DNA of 12,237 nt from Methylomarinum sp. GTDB lineage: Bacteria; Pseudomonadota; Gammaproteobacteria; Methylococcales; Methylomonadaceae. Numbering within the stretch: position 1 is the stretch's first letter; every line of letters begins with the position of its first letter. Under the pieces are notes generated by a model, which worked only from the letters and a program-made list of their open reading frames with translations, made no database searches and was not told the DNA's origin. The stretch spans positions 1 to 12,237 of the forward strand of contig WTAG01000078.1 of NCBI GenBank assembly GCA_013139755.1, written 5' to 3'. The translations under genes and the position numbers were made by a program. Of the stretch, positions 1 through 6,205 are shown piece by piece.

Positions 1-36
1 TGGAACGATTAATAACTAAAGGAAATCAAAAAATAG

Positions 37-83
37 GTGATATGACCTGTTTTTTAAAAAGTGAGGCATATCACACTTTTTTT
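37..83 (+). other. AT-rich dyad and weak terminator-like hairpin upstream of the pilin promoter
   Basis: Two overlapping inverted repeats are visible. GTGATATG (37-44) pairs with CATATCAC (67-74), and AAAAAGTG (56-63) pairs with CACTTTTT (74-81), which continues into a T run. The second could be a weak intrinsic terminator of a gene lying left of the window. The first could be an upstream activator site for the sigma-54 promoter at 141-156. Nothing in the sequence decides between them. Confidence 0.3.
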
Positions 84-121
84 GTGGTGGAAAAAAGTAC
101 TGGAATTGGGTGTTTGTTTAA

Positions 122-134
122 AATCAACAGGTTG
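122..134 (+). promoter_or_regulatory. Candidate IHF binding site
   Basis: AATCAACAGGTTG matches the IHF consensus WATCAANNNNTTR at every fixed position. It ends six bases before the -24 element of the sigma-54 promoter. IHF bending is common at sigma-54 promoters because it loops the upstream activator onto the polymerase. The site lies closer to the -24 box than usual, so the call is tentative. Confidence 0.4.
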
Positions 135-140
135 TGGTCT

Positions 141-156
141 TGGCACGGTGATTGCT
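141..156 (+). promoter_or_regulatory. Sigma-54 (-24/-12) promoter for the pilin gene
   Basis: TGGCACGGTGATTGCT has the invariant GG and GC separated by exactly ten bases and matches the RpoN consensus TGGCACG-N4-TTGCT throughout. Transcription would start near 167, leaving a leader of about 175 nt before the ATG at 342. Major pilin genes in many gammaproteobacteria are RpoN-dependent through an NtrC-type activator such as PilR, and the upstream 140 bases leave room for its sites. The regulator itself is not in the window. Confidence 0.82.
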
Positions 157-179
157 TTAAGGCTTATATCTGACAAGTT

Positions 180-336
180 TGTTCGACTCAGGGATGAGAG
201 AAGCGGGATGCTGAAATTAGAATAGTCGAACATGGGGGAAGGGCCTCCCCCCCACTGCTAAATGCTCTGACCAGCTTAAGGCAGTGACTACGTTAGTGTT
301 CATTTAAAACATTAACTAACAAAACGGGAAGAAACC
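180..336 (+). other. Structured 5' leader of the pilin mRNA
   Basis: The leader contains successive inverted repeats. TGTTCGACT (180-188) pairs with AGTCGAACA (224-232). TGGGGGA (233-239) pairs with TCCCCCC near 246-252. CACTGC (253-258) pairs with GCAGTG (281-286). A short GGG/CCC pair at 326-336 surrounds the GGGAAG likely to act as the Shine-Dalgarno for the ATG at 342. This may control mRNA stability or translation of an abundant pilin. No known riboswitch class is recognised. Confidence 0.4.
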
Positions 337-341
337 CTTAC

Positions 342-1262
342 ATGAAATATTATAACAACAAGACTCGCCAAGCGGGTATGACTCTTATTGAATTGACCGT
401 TGTTTTATTGGTCTTAATTGGATTAGCTGGATTGATGATTCCTTATGTGTCTGGATTTGTTTCTAAGACACATGATTCTACTGGTTCAAATAACTTGGCA
501 CAGCTGAATAGCACGATTCAGCGTTATCAATTGCAAGCGATGAAGTTTCCTAATAATTTACAGGCATTAGCAGATAATACAGGTGCTGTTTATGGCAAAT
601 TAATGAATACCAATGCGGGTGTCTATGGGGCAACTACTTACACTGAAGGTGGTGCGGGTAATATGCAAATCATGTCGTTACGACTTGCAGGTATTACAGA
701 AATAATGCAATTAGATCAGGCAGCAGCAAGCGCTACATTTAATGCAGCAAGTGGTACAGTTGCTTCTTTAGCTATGGGTAGTACTGATGTTACTGGTATG
801 TTAACTGTTGGTTTAGGTGCTGAAAGTACAGTGGGTACTGATAACTATGCAAGTATCGAAGTACATTTGGCAGATGCAACAGGTCAATTAGCATCTAATT
901 TCAATGCAACGTGTAATGATTATGTGGTTTTGGGTATTGGTCAAGAAAACCAAATGATTGGTACAGCGATGACTGATGCACCAGTTCATTTTGCTCAAAA
1001 CGGTAATATGGGGCCTGATAGCAACTACAACCGTTTTGTAGCTATTTTTGAAGTAGATAAATCTAATGCTCCAGCTGCTGTTCCTGCTGCACCTAGTGTG
1101 CCAGTTGATAGTTCTGGTACAGCTATTACACCAGTTAATTGTGGTGCGTCTGTTCATCCTGCTAGATTTGTAGGTACAGCAATGTTAATGATGCCTCCAC
1201 ATTTATTTGGTTTAGCACATGAATTAGGTCATGCATACAGTAATATTGCCGCGGGTAACTAA
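342..1262 (+). CDS. Type IV pilin-like / major pseudopilin (prepilin)
   Basis: This is the probable fibre subunit, exported as a prepilin, cleaved and N-methylated by a prepilin peptidase, and then polymerised in the inner membrane. The leader of 12 residues is basic and ends in Gly12. The mature protein starts MTLIELTVV and has the conserved Glu5 (residue 17) and a hydrophobic helix to about residue 40. At 306 residues it is about twice the size of a common type IV pilin. The long globular part is rich in Gly, Ala, Thr and Ser. Cys191 and Cys267 could form a disulphide, and a Pro/Ala-rich linker lies at 243-255. The C-terminus contains His-Glu-Leu-Gly-His (293-297), formally an HExxH motif. 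It has its own sigma-54 promoter and a terminator separates it from the machine genes, as suits a highly expressed subunit. Whether it makes a surface pilus or a periplasmic pseudopilus cannot be decided. Confidence 0.9.
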   Translation: MKYYNNKTRQAGMTLIELTVVLLVLIGLAGLMIPYVSGFVSKTHDSTGSNNLAQLNSTIQRYQLQAMKFPNNLQALADNTGAVYGKLMNTNAGVYGATTYTEGGAGNMQIMSLRLAGITEIMQLDQAAASATFNAASGTVASLAMGSTDVTGMLTVGLGAESTVGTDNYASIEVHLADATGQLASNFNATCNDYVVLGIGQENQMIGTAMTDAPVHFAQNGNMGPDSNYNRFVAIFEVDKSNAPAAVPAAPSVPVDSSGTAITPVNCGASVHPARFVGTAMLMMPPHLFGLAHELGHAYSNIAAGN

Positions 1263-1263
1263 T

Positions 1264-1382
1264 ACCCCGTAAGCAAGTAGCCCGTATAAAACGATAGTGT
1301 GACGGGGTTTAGCCTACCTAACCCTCTATTTTGCTACCGCTACCTACGGGCTACCAAATATCAATAACAGCTTTATAAGCTG
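1264..1382 (+). other. Inverted repeats just downstream of the pilin gene
   Basis: Straight after the pilin stop, ACCCCGT (1264-1270) can pair with ACGGGGT (about 1312-1318), and GTAGCCCGTA (1278-1287) with TACGGGCTAC (1345-1354). These two pairings overlap and would be alternatives. A smaller hairpin CAGCTT/AAGCTG lies at 1368-1382. None has a clean T tract, so they look like 3'-end structure in the pilin mRNA, not a classical terminator. The rest of 1263-1450 shows no gene. Confidence 0.4.
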
Positions 1383-1486
1383 CCACTACTTTACCGAAGT
1401 GCAAAGACCCCCTCTTTTTTCACGATTCGGTTATGTCTAACAAGGATTAAGGACGAGAAAATATGGAAAATTATTAAGGATGATAT

Positions 1487-1609
1487 GAAGCAGGCCAGGG
1501 ATGCCTGCTTCTTCTATTCCAGCAGGCTTTATTTTAGAGTCTGGCGGAATAGAAATGATTGGCTCTTAGAGTAAAAAGGCGCAAGGTTTAACAGACCTTG
1601 CGCCTTTTT
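1487..1609 (+). ncRNA. Candidate structured small RNA (three consecutive hairpins)
   Basis: Three stems follow one another almost without gaps. GAAGCAGGC/GCCTGCTTC is at 1487-1511. TTCTATTCC/GGAATAGAA is at 1512-1554, extended by CAG/CTG beyond a two-base internal loop. The third is a 15-bp intrinsic terminator at 1573-1609. This back-to-back design ending in a terminator looks like a small RNA or a processed 3'-UTR RNA of the pilin transcript. A 29-codon frame (ATG 1485, stop 1572-1574, AAGGA four bases upstream) overlaps it. I prefer the RNA reading because the stems occupy most of that frame. No Rfam family is recognised. Confidence 0.35.
1573..1609 (+). terminator. Strong Rho-independent terminator
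   Basis: GGCGCAAGGT pairs perfectly with ACCTTGCGCC across a seven-base loop (TTAACAG). The flanking A5 and T5 tracts extend the stem to 15 bp and make it usable in both directions. It separates the pilin unit, or the structured RNA before it, from the machine operon that begins at about 1827-1849. Confidence 0.88.
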
Positions 1610-1669
1610 GTGCGTTAAGCCAGGTTAGTTTTTAGGTTGAGTTGCACGGTTTCTTTCTTCTTGCTCTAG

Positions 1670-1819
1670 CCCTCCCCTGCTGGGGAGGGTTGGGTGGGGA
1701 GAGGTTAAAATATTTTTTTTGCTTTTTTCTTTTAGTTTTAAAGCTTTAGGGATTTAGAGCATTTTGTGGGAGAGCGTTTTTTGTTTTCCCCCTCACCCAA
1801 CCCTCTCCCTTTGGAGAGG
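1670..1819. repeat. REP-like palindrome pair (BIME-like), copy 1
   Basis: The left unit is the hairpin CCCTCCCC-TGCT-GGGGAGGG (1670-1689) followed by TTGGGTGGGG. The right unit, in opposite orientation, is CCCTCACCCAA followed by the hairpin CCTCTCC-CTTT-GGAGAGG (1802-1819). Each unit is a hairpin, and the two are also inverted relative to each other across an AT-rich spacer. The same arrangement recurs at 3314-3508 and inside the element at 11498-11764. The right unit abuts the next gene and appears to supply its Shine-Dalgarno (GGAGAGG). The spacer at 1700-1787 holds nothing else recognisable. Confidence 0.75.
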
Positions 1820-1848
1820 ACTTTAGATGTTTGGTTTTTTTAGGTTTT

Positions 1849-3225
1849 ATGCAGTTACCCAGTTTTAGTAAGCGCCCTGCGCATACGCTTTTATATATTA
1901 CCGAGGTGAAAACCTTTCGGATTGATACTGACCGTAAAGGGGTGATGGTTGATGATGTGAAGGTGATCGATGTGCCTTGCGAGTCTTCCAGTGCTTTGCC
2001 TACGGCTGTTGATGGCATTATTAGCCAGTCTTCCGCTTTGGGTAAAACCGTTTGGGTTTTGTATGCGCGTTTAAATACTTATCAGTTAACCTTGCCTGCG
2101 GTTCAGGTGGAAGGGGTGGATGATGAGATTTTGCAACAGGCTTTGCAGTTTGAGTATGAAGCTTTAACGGGCAATAGCTTAACTAATAGTCAACTGGCTT
2201 ATCATTTTTTAGGTACTTTTGATGAAATGAGTAGTTACTGGATTAATCTGATTGCTACTGAGACCTTTAATGATGTGGTCAAAAAACTGAAAAAAGCCTC
2301 TTGTAAGCTGGGTGGTTTAACGCATCCTGGCGGTTTACCGGGGCTTTTATCGGGTACGGATGAAGCCAGCTGGTTACGGATTGAATGTTGGCCTAATACG
2401 GTATTTGCATTAAATAAGAATCCAGAACAGGGGTTTTCTTTACAGATTTTTTCATCAGGTGCTGATTCAAACTGGCAAGAGCAGATTGATCACTGGATGC
2501 TGGAAGCCGGGGCGGTGGAAAGGTCTGAGGCGATTATGAATAACCAGCTGGAATTTATTCCAGCGACCGATGAAAATTATCATCTGACCTTAGAGGGTGC
2601 CCTGGTTTTCTGGATGGGGCAATGGGTTCAATACTTTGTTACTGAAGAATCACCGGCTATTCCCTTATTAAATACCAAAACCAATATTAATATGGATTTG
2701 GTTTATATGATTGGGGGCGGGCTGGCTGCTGTAATACTTTGTGGTAGTCATGCTTTATGGATGACTTATCAGACTAATGAGGCGGTTTATCAGTTTGAAC
2801 AGCTTAGTAAGGCTGAGAAAGATTTAAAATCTTACCGGGAGGGTTTAAATAAAAACCGGGATAAATTAAAGGAATTGCAAAAGCAAGTGGATACCATTGG
2901 TGGCAATATTAATGTGATTCCAGCGGCTTTAAAAGGCTTACAGCAAAGACCGGCTGAGTTGTTAAAACATTTGGCTGAAGATAGTCCAGAGGATTTGGTT
3001 ATTGAGGAAATTACCTTTGAAGGGATGTTGATTATTGTGTCTGGGGTTAGTTTGCAGGCGACTTTGAGTAATATTCTTGCCGGTAATATTGAGGGGCCTT
3101 TAGCTAAGTTGGGCTGGAAGGTTAATCCACCGACTAAAAAAGAGTTGAATGTATTTGAGAATGGCGGTCCCTGGGCTTTTGATATGGTTATTGAGGATTT
3201 GGGGTTGGAGGGGTTTGTTGAGTAG
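1849..3225 (+). CDS. GspL-like / PilM-PilN-like assembly protein
   Basis: This inner-membrane protein would couple the cytoplasmic ATPase to the periplasmic alignment complex. From the ATG at 1849 it has 458 residues. A cytoplasmic part of about 280 residues is compatible with the actin-like fold of PilM/GspL. One membrane segment lies at about 284-305 (Val-Tyr-Met-Ile-Gly-Gly-Gly onward), then a charged coiled coil at about 314-350 and a PilN/GspL-like periplasmic domain. That fused cytoplasmic-membrane-periplasmic topology is the GspL pattern (MshI is similar); in type IV pili it is split between PilM and PilN. No nucleotide-binding motif is evident. The start is uncertain: TTG at 1831 is in frame, and ATG at 1827 has the best ribosome-binding site but is out of frame by one base in a seven-T run. 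The assignment rests on topology and gene order, with weak sequence similarity. Confidence 0.8.
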   Translation: MQLPSFSKRPAHTLLYITEVKTFRIDTDRKGVMVDDVKVIDVPCESSSALPTAVDGIISQSSALGKTVWVLYARLNTYQLTLPAVQVEGVDDEILQQALQFEYEALTGNSLTNSQLAYHFLGTFDEMSSYWINLIATETFNDVVKKLKKASCKLGGLTHPGGLPGLLSGTDEASWLRIECWPNTVFALNKNPEQGFSLQIFSSGADSNWQEQIDHWMLEAGAVERSEAIMNNQLEFIPATDENYHLTLEGALVFWMGQWVQYFVTEESPAIPLLNTKTNINMDLVYMIGGGLAAVILCGSHALWMTYQTNEAVYQFEQLSKAEKDLKSYREGLNKNRDKLKELQKQVDTIGGNINVIPAALKGLQQRPAELLKHLAEDSPEDLVIEEITFEGMLIIVSGVSLQATLSNILAGNIEGPLAKLGWKVNPPTKKELNVFENGGPWAFDMVIEDLGLEGFVE

Positions 3226-3228
3226 ATG

Positions 3229-3293
3229 TTTTTTTATTTCCCCTCGGCAATTGCTCCTGCATTGTTCTACTTACCTACATCCATATAGGCATC
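3229..3293 (+). repeat. 65-bp direct repeat, copy 1
   Basis: The segment from TTTTTTTATTTCCCCTCGGC to TAGGCATC recurs at 3418-3482 with only a few differences (GTTCTAC against GCTCTAC, and CCATA against CCTTG). Weaker similarity continues upstream into the last codons of the preceding gene (TTTGTTGAG at 3214 against TTTGTTGAA at 3405). This copy runs directly into CCCTTTGGA, as if the REP core following copy 2 had been lost by a 12-bp deletion. Confidence 0.85.
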
Positions 3294-3313
3294 CCTTTGG
3301 ATAGAGTTTTTAG

Positions 3314-3508
3314 CCCTCCCCTGCTGGGGAGGGTTGGGTGAGGAGGTTTTAAATTAGAAGCTTTTTCTTTGATTTTATTTTTGTTGCTTTGGGTGGAAGA
3401 GCACTTTGTTGAAGAGATTTTTTTATTTCCCCTCGGCAATTGCTCCTGCATTGCTCTACTTACCTACATCCTTGTAGGCATCACCCAACCCTCTCCCTTT
3501 GGAGAGGG
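3314..3508. repeat. REP-like palindrome pair, copy 2, with the second direct repeat inside
   Basis: The left hairpin CCCTCCCC-TGCT-GGGGAGGG (3314-3333) is followed by TTGGGTGAGG. The right unit TCACCCAA is followed by the hairpin CCCTCTCC-CTTT-GGAGAGGG (3489-3508). It has the same architecture as copy 1 and lies between the GspL-like and GspM-like genes. The second 65-bp direct repeat (3418-3482) lies inside, directly abutting the right unit. The 344-bp stretch between these genes is therefore mostly repeat DNA, and an open frame at 3369-3557 is built from it and is not a gene. Confidence 0.75.
3418..3482 (+). repeat. 65-bp direct repeat, copy 2
   Basis: This is the second copy of the repeat at 3229-3293, nearly identical over its length. 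It is followed immediately by the REP-like unit ACCCAACCCTCTCC, suggesting that the 65-bp segment and the REP core form one composite mobile or recombining unit. Confidence 0.85.
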
Positions 3509-3569
3509 CTTAAATCAACAGCCTTCATCCCTTGAAATGGCTGAAGCTTATACGTAATCAGGAAAAATT

Positions 3570-4220
3570 ATGACAGAGGAAGAGCAGAAAAGAGAGCGCC
3601 TACTGAAACGTGTTTTGCCTTGTATGGCAATTACGATTATTTATTTTATTTTTATTAGCGGTAATCTGTCAGAAAAAATGATTACGGCTGAGACTGATCA
3701 TAGCAACCTTATGCGCAAAGGTATTTCTATAGCTTCTGTGCCTGGTGTTATTAAGCAGCAAAGCCAAACGCAAACACAGATTAGTAGCTTAGAAAAAAAA
3801 CATAATGAGTTTAAGCAGAAATTAAAGGATTTGGCCGGGTTTTTATCTAATGCTACGCCCTCGAATGAGTCATCCACTTTATTGTCCAGCATTTTGGCTG
3901 AGAATAATATTCGGGTAAAGAAGGAGTATAGAGAGCCTTTTCTTGAGGATGATTTAAGTCCTGCCTTGAATGAGGTCTGGCAATGGTTAAAACCTGAAGC
4001 AGATAATAAAAAGCTAAAAAATGACCAAACTAAACAAGCAGAAAGTATTTTTGTTCAGCATTTGTTGTTAAGTGGCAGTTATAAGAATATGTATTTAGCA
4101 ATGGCTAGTATTGCTAAAGGGGAGCTAAGAGCGATTCCGGTTTCATTTAGTATGAAAGCATCAATGGATGAGTCTGTTCCTAGCGGTGATTTAGATTGGG
4201 AGTTGTTGTTATGGATGTAG
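3570..4220 (+). CDS. GspM / PilO-like inner-membrane protein
   Basis: This is a 216-residue bitopic protein. A short, charged cytoplasmic N-terminus is followed by one membrane helix at about 14-31, a coiled-coil-prone segment at about 60-95, and a periplasmic domain at about 100-215. That layout and size are typical of GspM and PilO, which dimerise with GspL/PilN to form the alignment subcomplex. Position between the GspL-like gene and the ATPase supports this. Primary sequence alone would not identify it, since the family is poorly conserved. The ATG at 3570 is preceded by CAGGA at a workable distance. The frame closes with TAG just before a second type of inverted repeat. Confidence 0.72.
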   Translation: MTEEEQKRERLLKRVLPCMAITIIYFIFISGNLSEKMITAETDHSNLMRKGISIASVPGVIKQQSQTQTQISSLEKKHNEFKQKLKDLAGFLSNATPSNESSTLLSSILAENNIRVKKEYREPFLEDDLSPALNEVWQWLKPEADNKKLKNDQTKQAESIFVQHLLLSGSYKNMYLAMASIAKGELRAIPVSFSMKASMDESVPSGDLDWELLLWM

Positions 4221-4246
4221 AAATGCATTGTGTTTCCTCAGAAGAT

Positions 4247-4317
4247 TGTAGAGCGGATTTTAGTCCTCTATTTTTGATGCTTCAGATTGGCCATAGCGGA
4301 CTGAAGTCCGCTCTACA
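4247..4317. repeat. Inverted repeat of a second REP-like family
   Basis: TGTAGAGCGGATTTTAGTCC (4247-4266) is the inverse of GGACTGAAGTCCGCTCTACA (4298-4317) with two mismatches. The right arm with its neighbouring bases is itself a tight hairpin, AGCGGACT-GA-AGTCCGCT (4296-4313). The sequence differs from the CCCTCCCC family elsewhere in the window. It sits 17 bases before the ATPase start codon, leaving little room for a normal Shine-Dalgarno. Confidence 0.8.
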
Positions 4318-4334
4318 GTTAAAGTATTAGAATA

Positions 4335-6149
4335 ATGAGTGCTTCTAAATCAGAGTTTTCTCCTGCCGGTTGGAATAAAGTGACTAATAAGGAGAATGAG
4401 CAGCGTAACCAAAAAAGAATTGCAGCCATTAATCATGAGGCAACGATTTTTGGTCAGGACATTATTTCTTTATCTTCCGGTGTTCATGATATTTCTTCCG
4501 GTGGCGCTATGCTGGTTGCCAGCAGTGCCTGTCAGTCAATTTCTGAGGATGTGGAGCTTACATTAAGCATACAATCCGGCGGACAAAAAATGACCCGCCA
4601 TGCCATTGTGCGGTGGGTTGATGTGTCTGGCGGGGAAACACGGTTTGGTGTGGAGTATGTGGATCATGTTCAGTTAGAGCCTGAGTCACATCAACTGGAT
4701 ATTAATCAGGTAAAAATTGATCCTGCCTGTACTTTGCGTATTCCTGCCAGCCTTGCTGTGCGCCGTAAGGTGTTACCTTTTTTAAACAAGCAAGGCATTA
4801 TTCATGTGGCTTGTTGTAATGTTAAAAATATTAGCATGGTCAGCGCGATTGAACGGATGATTAAAGCACCTGTTGTGCTTTGGGATGTTGAACAGGAAAA
4901 GCTGGAAAAGGTTCTTAAACAGGTTTATGGCAATAGTCAGCCTGCTCCTGTTTTACCTGGAAAAACAAAAGATGAAAATAGCTCCGATGCAGTTGATTTA
5001 GGCGATAAATTACTTTATGCCGCTTATATTCGGGAGGCTTCTGACATACATATTGATCCTACTCATCAAGGTGCGCGTATTCGCTTTAGAGTTGAGGGGC
5101 AGCTGGAGGTTTATGAGTTAATTCAGTCTGATATTTATACTGAACTAGCCAGCCGGATCAAAGTGATGGCCAATCTGGATATTGCTGAAAAACGTGCGCC
5201 GCAGGATGGTCGATTTAGTCATCAATTTGTCAGTGGTGGAAAGCGTATTGATATGCGTGTCGCCACCTTACCCACTAAATACGGGGAACGTATCACCATG
5301 CGTTTGTTAGCGGTACAGACCGATGACTTAACCTTAAATAAGTTGGGTTTTACTGATATGAACCGTGAAATGATTGAACGGTTTTTACGCAGAACTCAGG
5401 GATTGATGATTATGACCGGCCCGACGGGTAGTGGTAAAACCACCACACTCTACGCTTCTATTCGGTTGTTACTGGCAGAGCGTGATGTGAATGTGATTAC
5501 CGTTGAAGATCCGATTGAATATGAGATTGATGGGGTGGCCCAATGTGAAATTGATCCAGCTTCAGAGAAATTGGATTTTGCTAAAGCGCTAAGAAGTATT
5601 TTACGACATGACCCCGATGTGGTGATGCTGGGGGAAATAAGAGATAAAGAAACTGCAGATATTGCAATTAAAGCCGCGTTGACAGGCCATATGGTATTAG
5701 GCACCTTACACACTAATTCGGCGGCAGCTACCGTAACCCGCTTAATTGATATGGGGGTGCAACCTTATTTAATTGCTGCAGCATTACGGTTGGCGATTGC
5801 ACAACGGTTATTACGTCGATTATGTACGCATTGCCGGATTCCACGTCCTTTGACTGAGCAGGAGGCGATTTCTATTTTCCGTCCTGAATTATCCGGCACC
5901 CAGGTTTATGATCCTACTGGCTGTGTTTATTGTGGTGATAAAGGTTATGCAGGGCGAATTGGTTTATATGAATTGCTGGAACTGAATGAAAGCTGGGCTA
6001 GAGAGGTGGCTGATGGAAAAGGGGAGGCTGTGTTAACTGACAATATGCGTAAATCCGGGGTTAATAGCTTATTAGATGATGCTGTTGAGAAACTGGTTTC
6101 TGGGCAGACTTCGTTTAGTGAGGTATTGCAGATTGCCTCTTCCTGGTAG
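4335..6149 (+). CDS. GspE/PilB-family assembly ATPase with N-terminal PilZ domain
   Basis: This is the hexameric cytoplasmic motor that powers fibre assembly or secretion. Residues 22-115 form a PilZ domain with both c-di-GMP motifs: RxxxR (Arg24, Arg28) and DxSxxG (Asp52, Ser54, Gly57). Residues 130-200 match the second part of the GspE/MshE N-terminal region. Residues 217-604 are the complete AAA-like motor. It has a Walker A GPTGSGKTTT (362-371), an Asp box near EDPIEYEIDG (391-400), Walker B around DPDVVMLGE (426-434), a His box GHMVLGTLHTN (451-461), and the zinc-binding pairs C497/C500 and C530/C533, which mark assembly (PilB/GspE) motors rather than PilT. All catalytic residues are present. 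In MshE-type motors c-di-GMP binds the MshEN domain; here a PilZ domain occupies the front position. That c-di-GMP gates the motor is inference. Confidence 0.95.
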   Translation: MSASKSEFSPAGWNKVTNKENEQRNQKRIAAINHEATIFGQDIISLSSGVHDISSGGAMLVASSACQSISEDVELTLSIQSGGQKMTRHAIVRWVDVSGGETRFGVEYVDHVQLEPESHQLDINQVKIDPACTLRIPASLAVRRKVLPFLNKQGIIHVACCNVKNISMVSAIERMIKAPVVLWDVEQEKLEKVLKQVYGNSQPAPVLPGKTKDENSSDAVDLGDKLLYAAYIREASDIHIDPTHQGARIRFRVEGQLEVYELIQSDIYTELASRIKVMANLDIAEKRAPQDGRFSHQFVSGGKRIDMRVATLPTKYGERITMRLLAVQTDDLTLNKLGFTDMNREMIERFLRRTQGLMIMTGPTGSGKTTTLYASIRLLLAERDVNVITVEDPIEYEIDGVAQCEIDPASEKLDFAKALRSILRHDPDVVMLGEIRDKETADIAIKAALTGHMVLGTLHTNSAAATVTRLIDMGVQPYLIAAALRLAIAQRLLRRLCTHCRIPRPLTEQEAISIFRPELSGTQVYDPTGCVYCGDKGYAGRIGLYELLELNESWAREVADGKGEAVLTDNMRKSGVNSLLDDAVEKLVSGQTSFSEVLQIASSW

Positions 6150-6156
6150 TTGTTTT

Positions 6157-6184
6157 AAGCCTTCTCCCCAGCAAGGGAGGGCTT
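6157..6184 (+). repeat. Degenerate REP-like hairpin between the ATPase and platform genes
   Basis: AAGCCTTCTCCC pairs with GGGAGGGCTT through about ten pairs, two of them G-U, around a CAGCAA loop, and an A/T-rich run follows. It resembles half of the CCCTCCCC REP-like unit found elsewhere in the window. It could attenuate or stabilise the transcript between the two genes. It is too imperfect to call a terminator. Confidence 0.5.
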
Positions 6185-6205
6185 TATTTTTAATTTAAAA
6201 ACAGT

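Noticed and set aside
888..1157. Minus-strand frame of 89 codons inside the pilin gene.
   Set aside because: Its composition (many Cys, Arg, Thr, Asn) looks like antisense of the Gly/Ala/Thr-rich pilin, and there is no start context.
1200..1262. The pilin as a true zinc protease because of its HExxH.
   Set aside because: Only nine residues follow the motif, there is no third metal ligand, and the N-terminus is an unambiguous class III pilin signal.
1670..3508. The repeated palindromes as a CRISPR array.
   Set aside because: The units are inverted, few and irregularly spaced, with no unique spacers of constant length and no cas genes.
3369..3557. Plus-strand open frame of 62 codons between the GspL-like and GspM-like genes.
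   Set aside because: It is built almost entirely from the 65-bp repeat and REP-like units and has no domain or ribosome-binding site.
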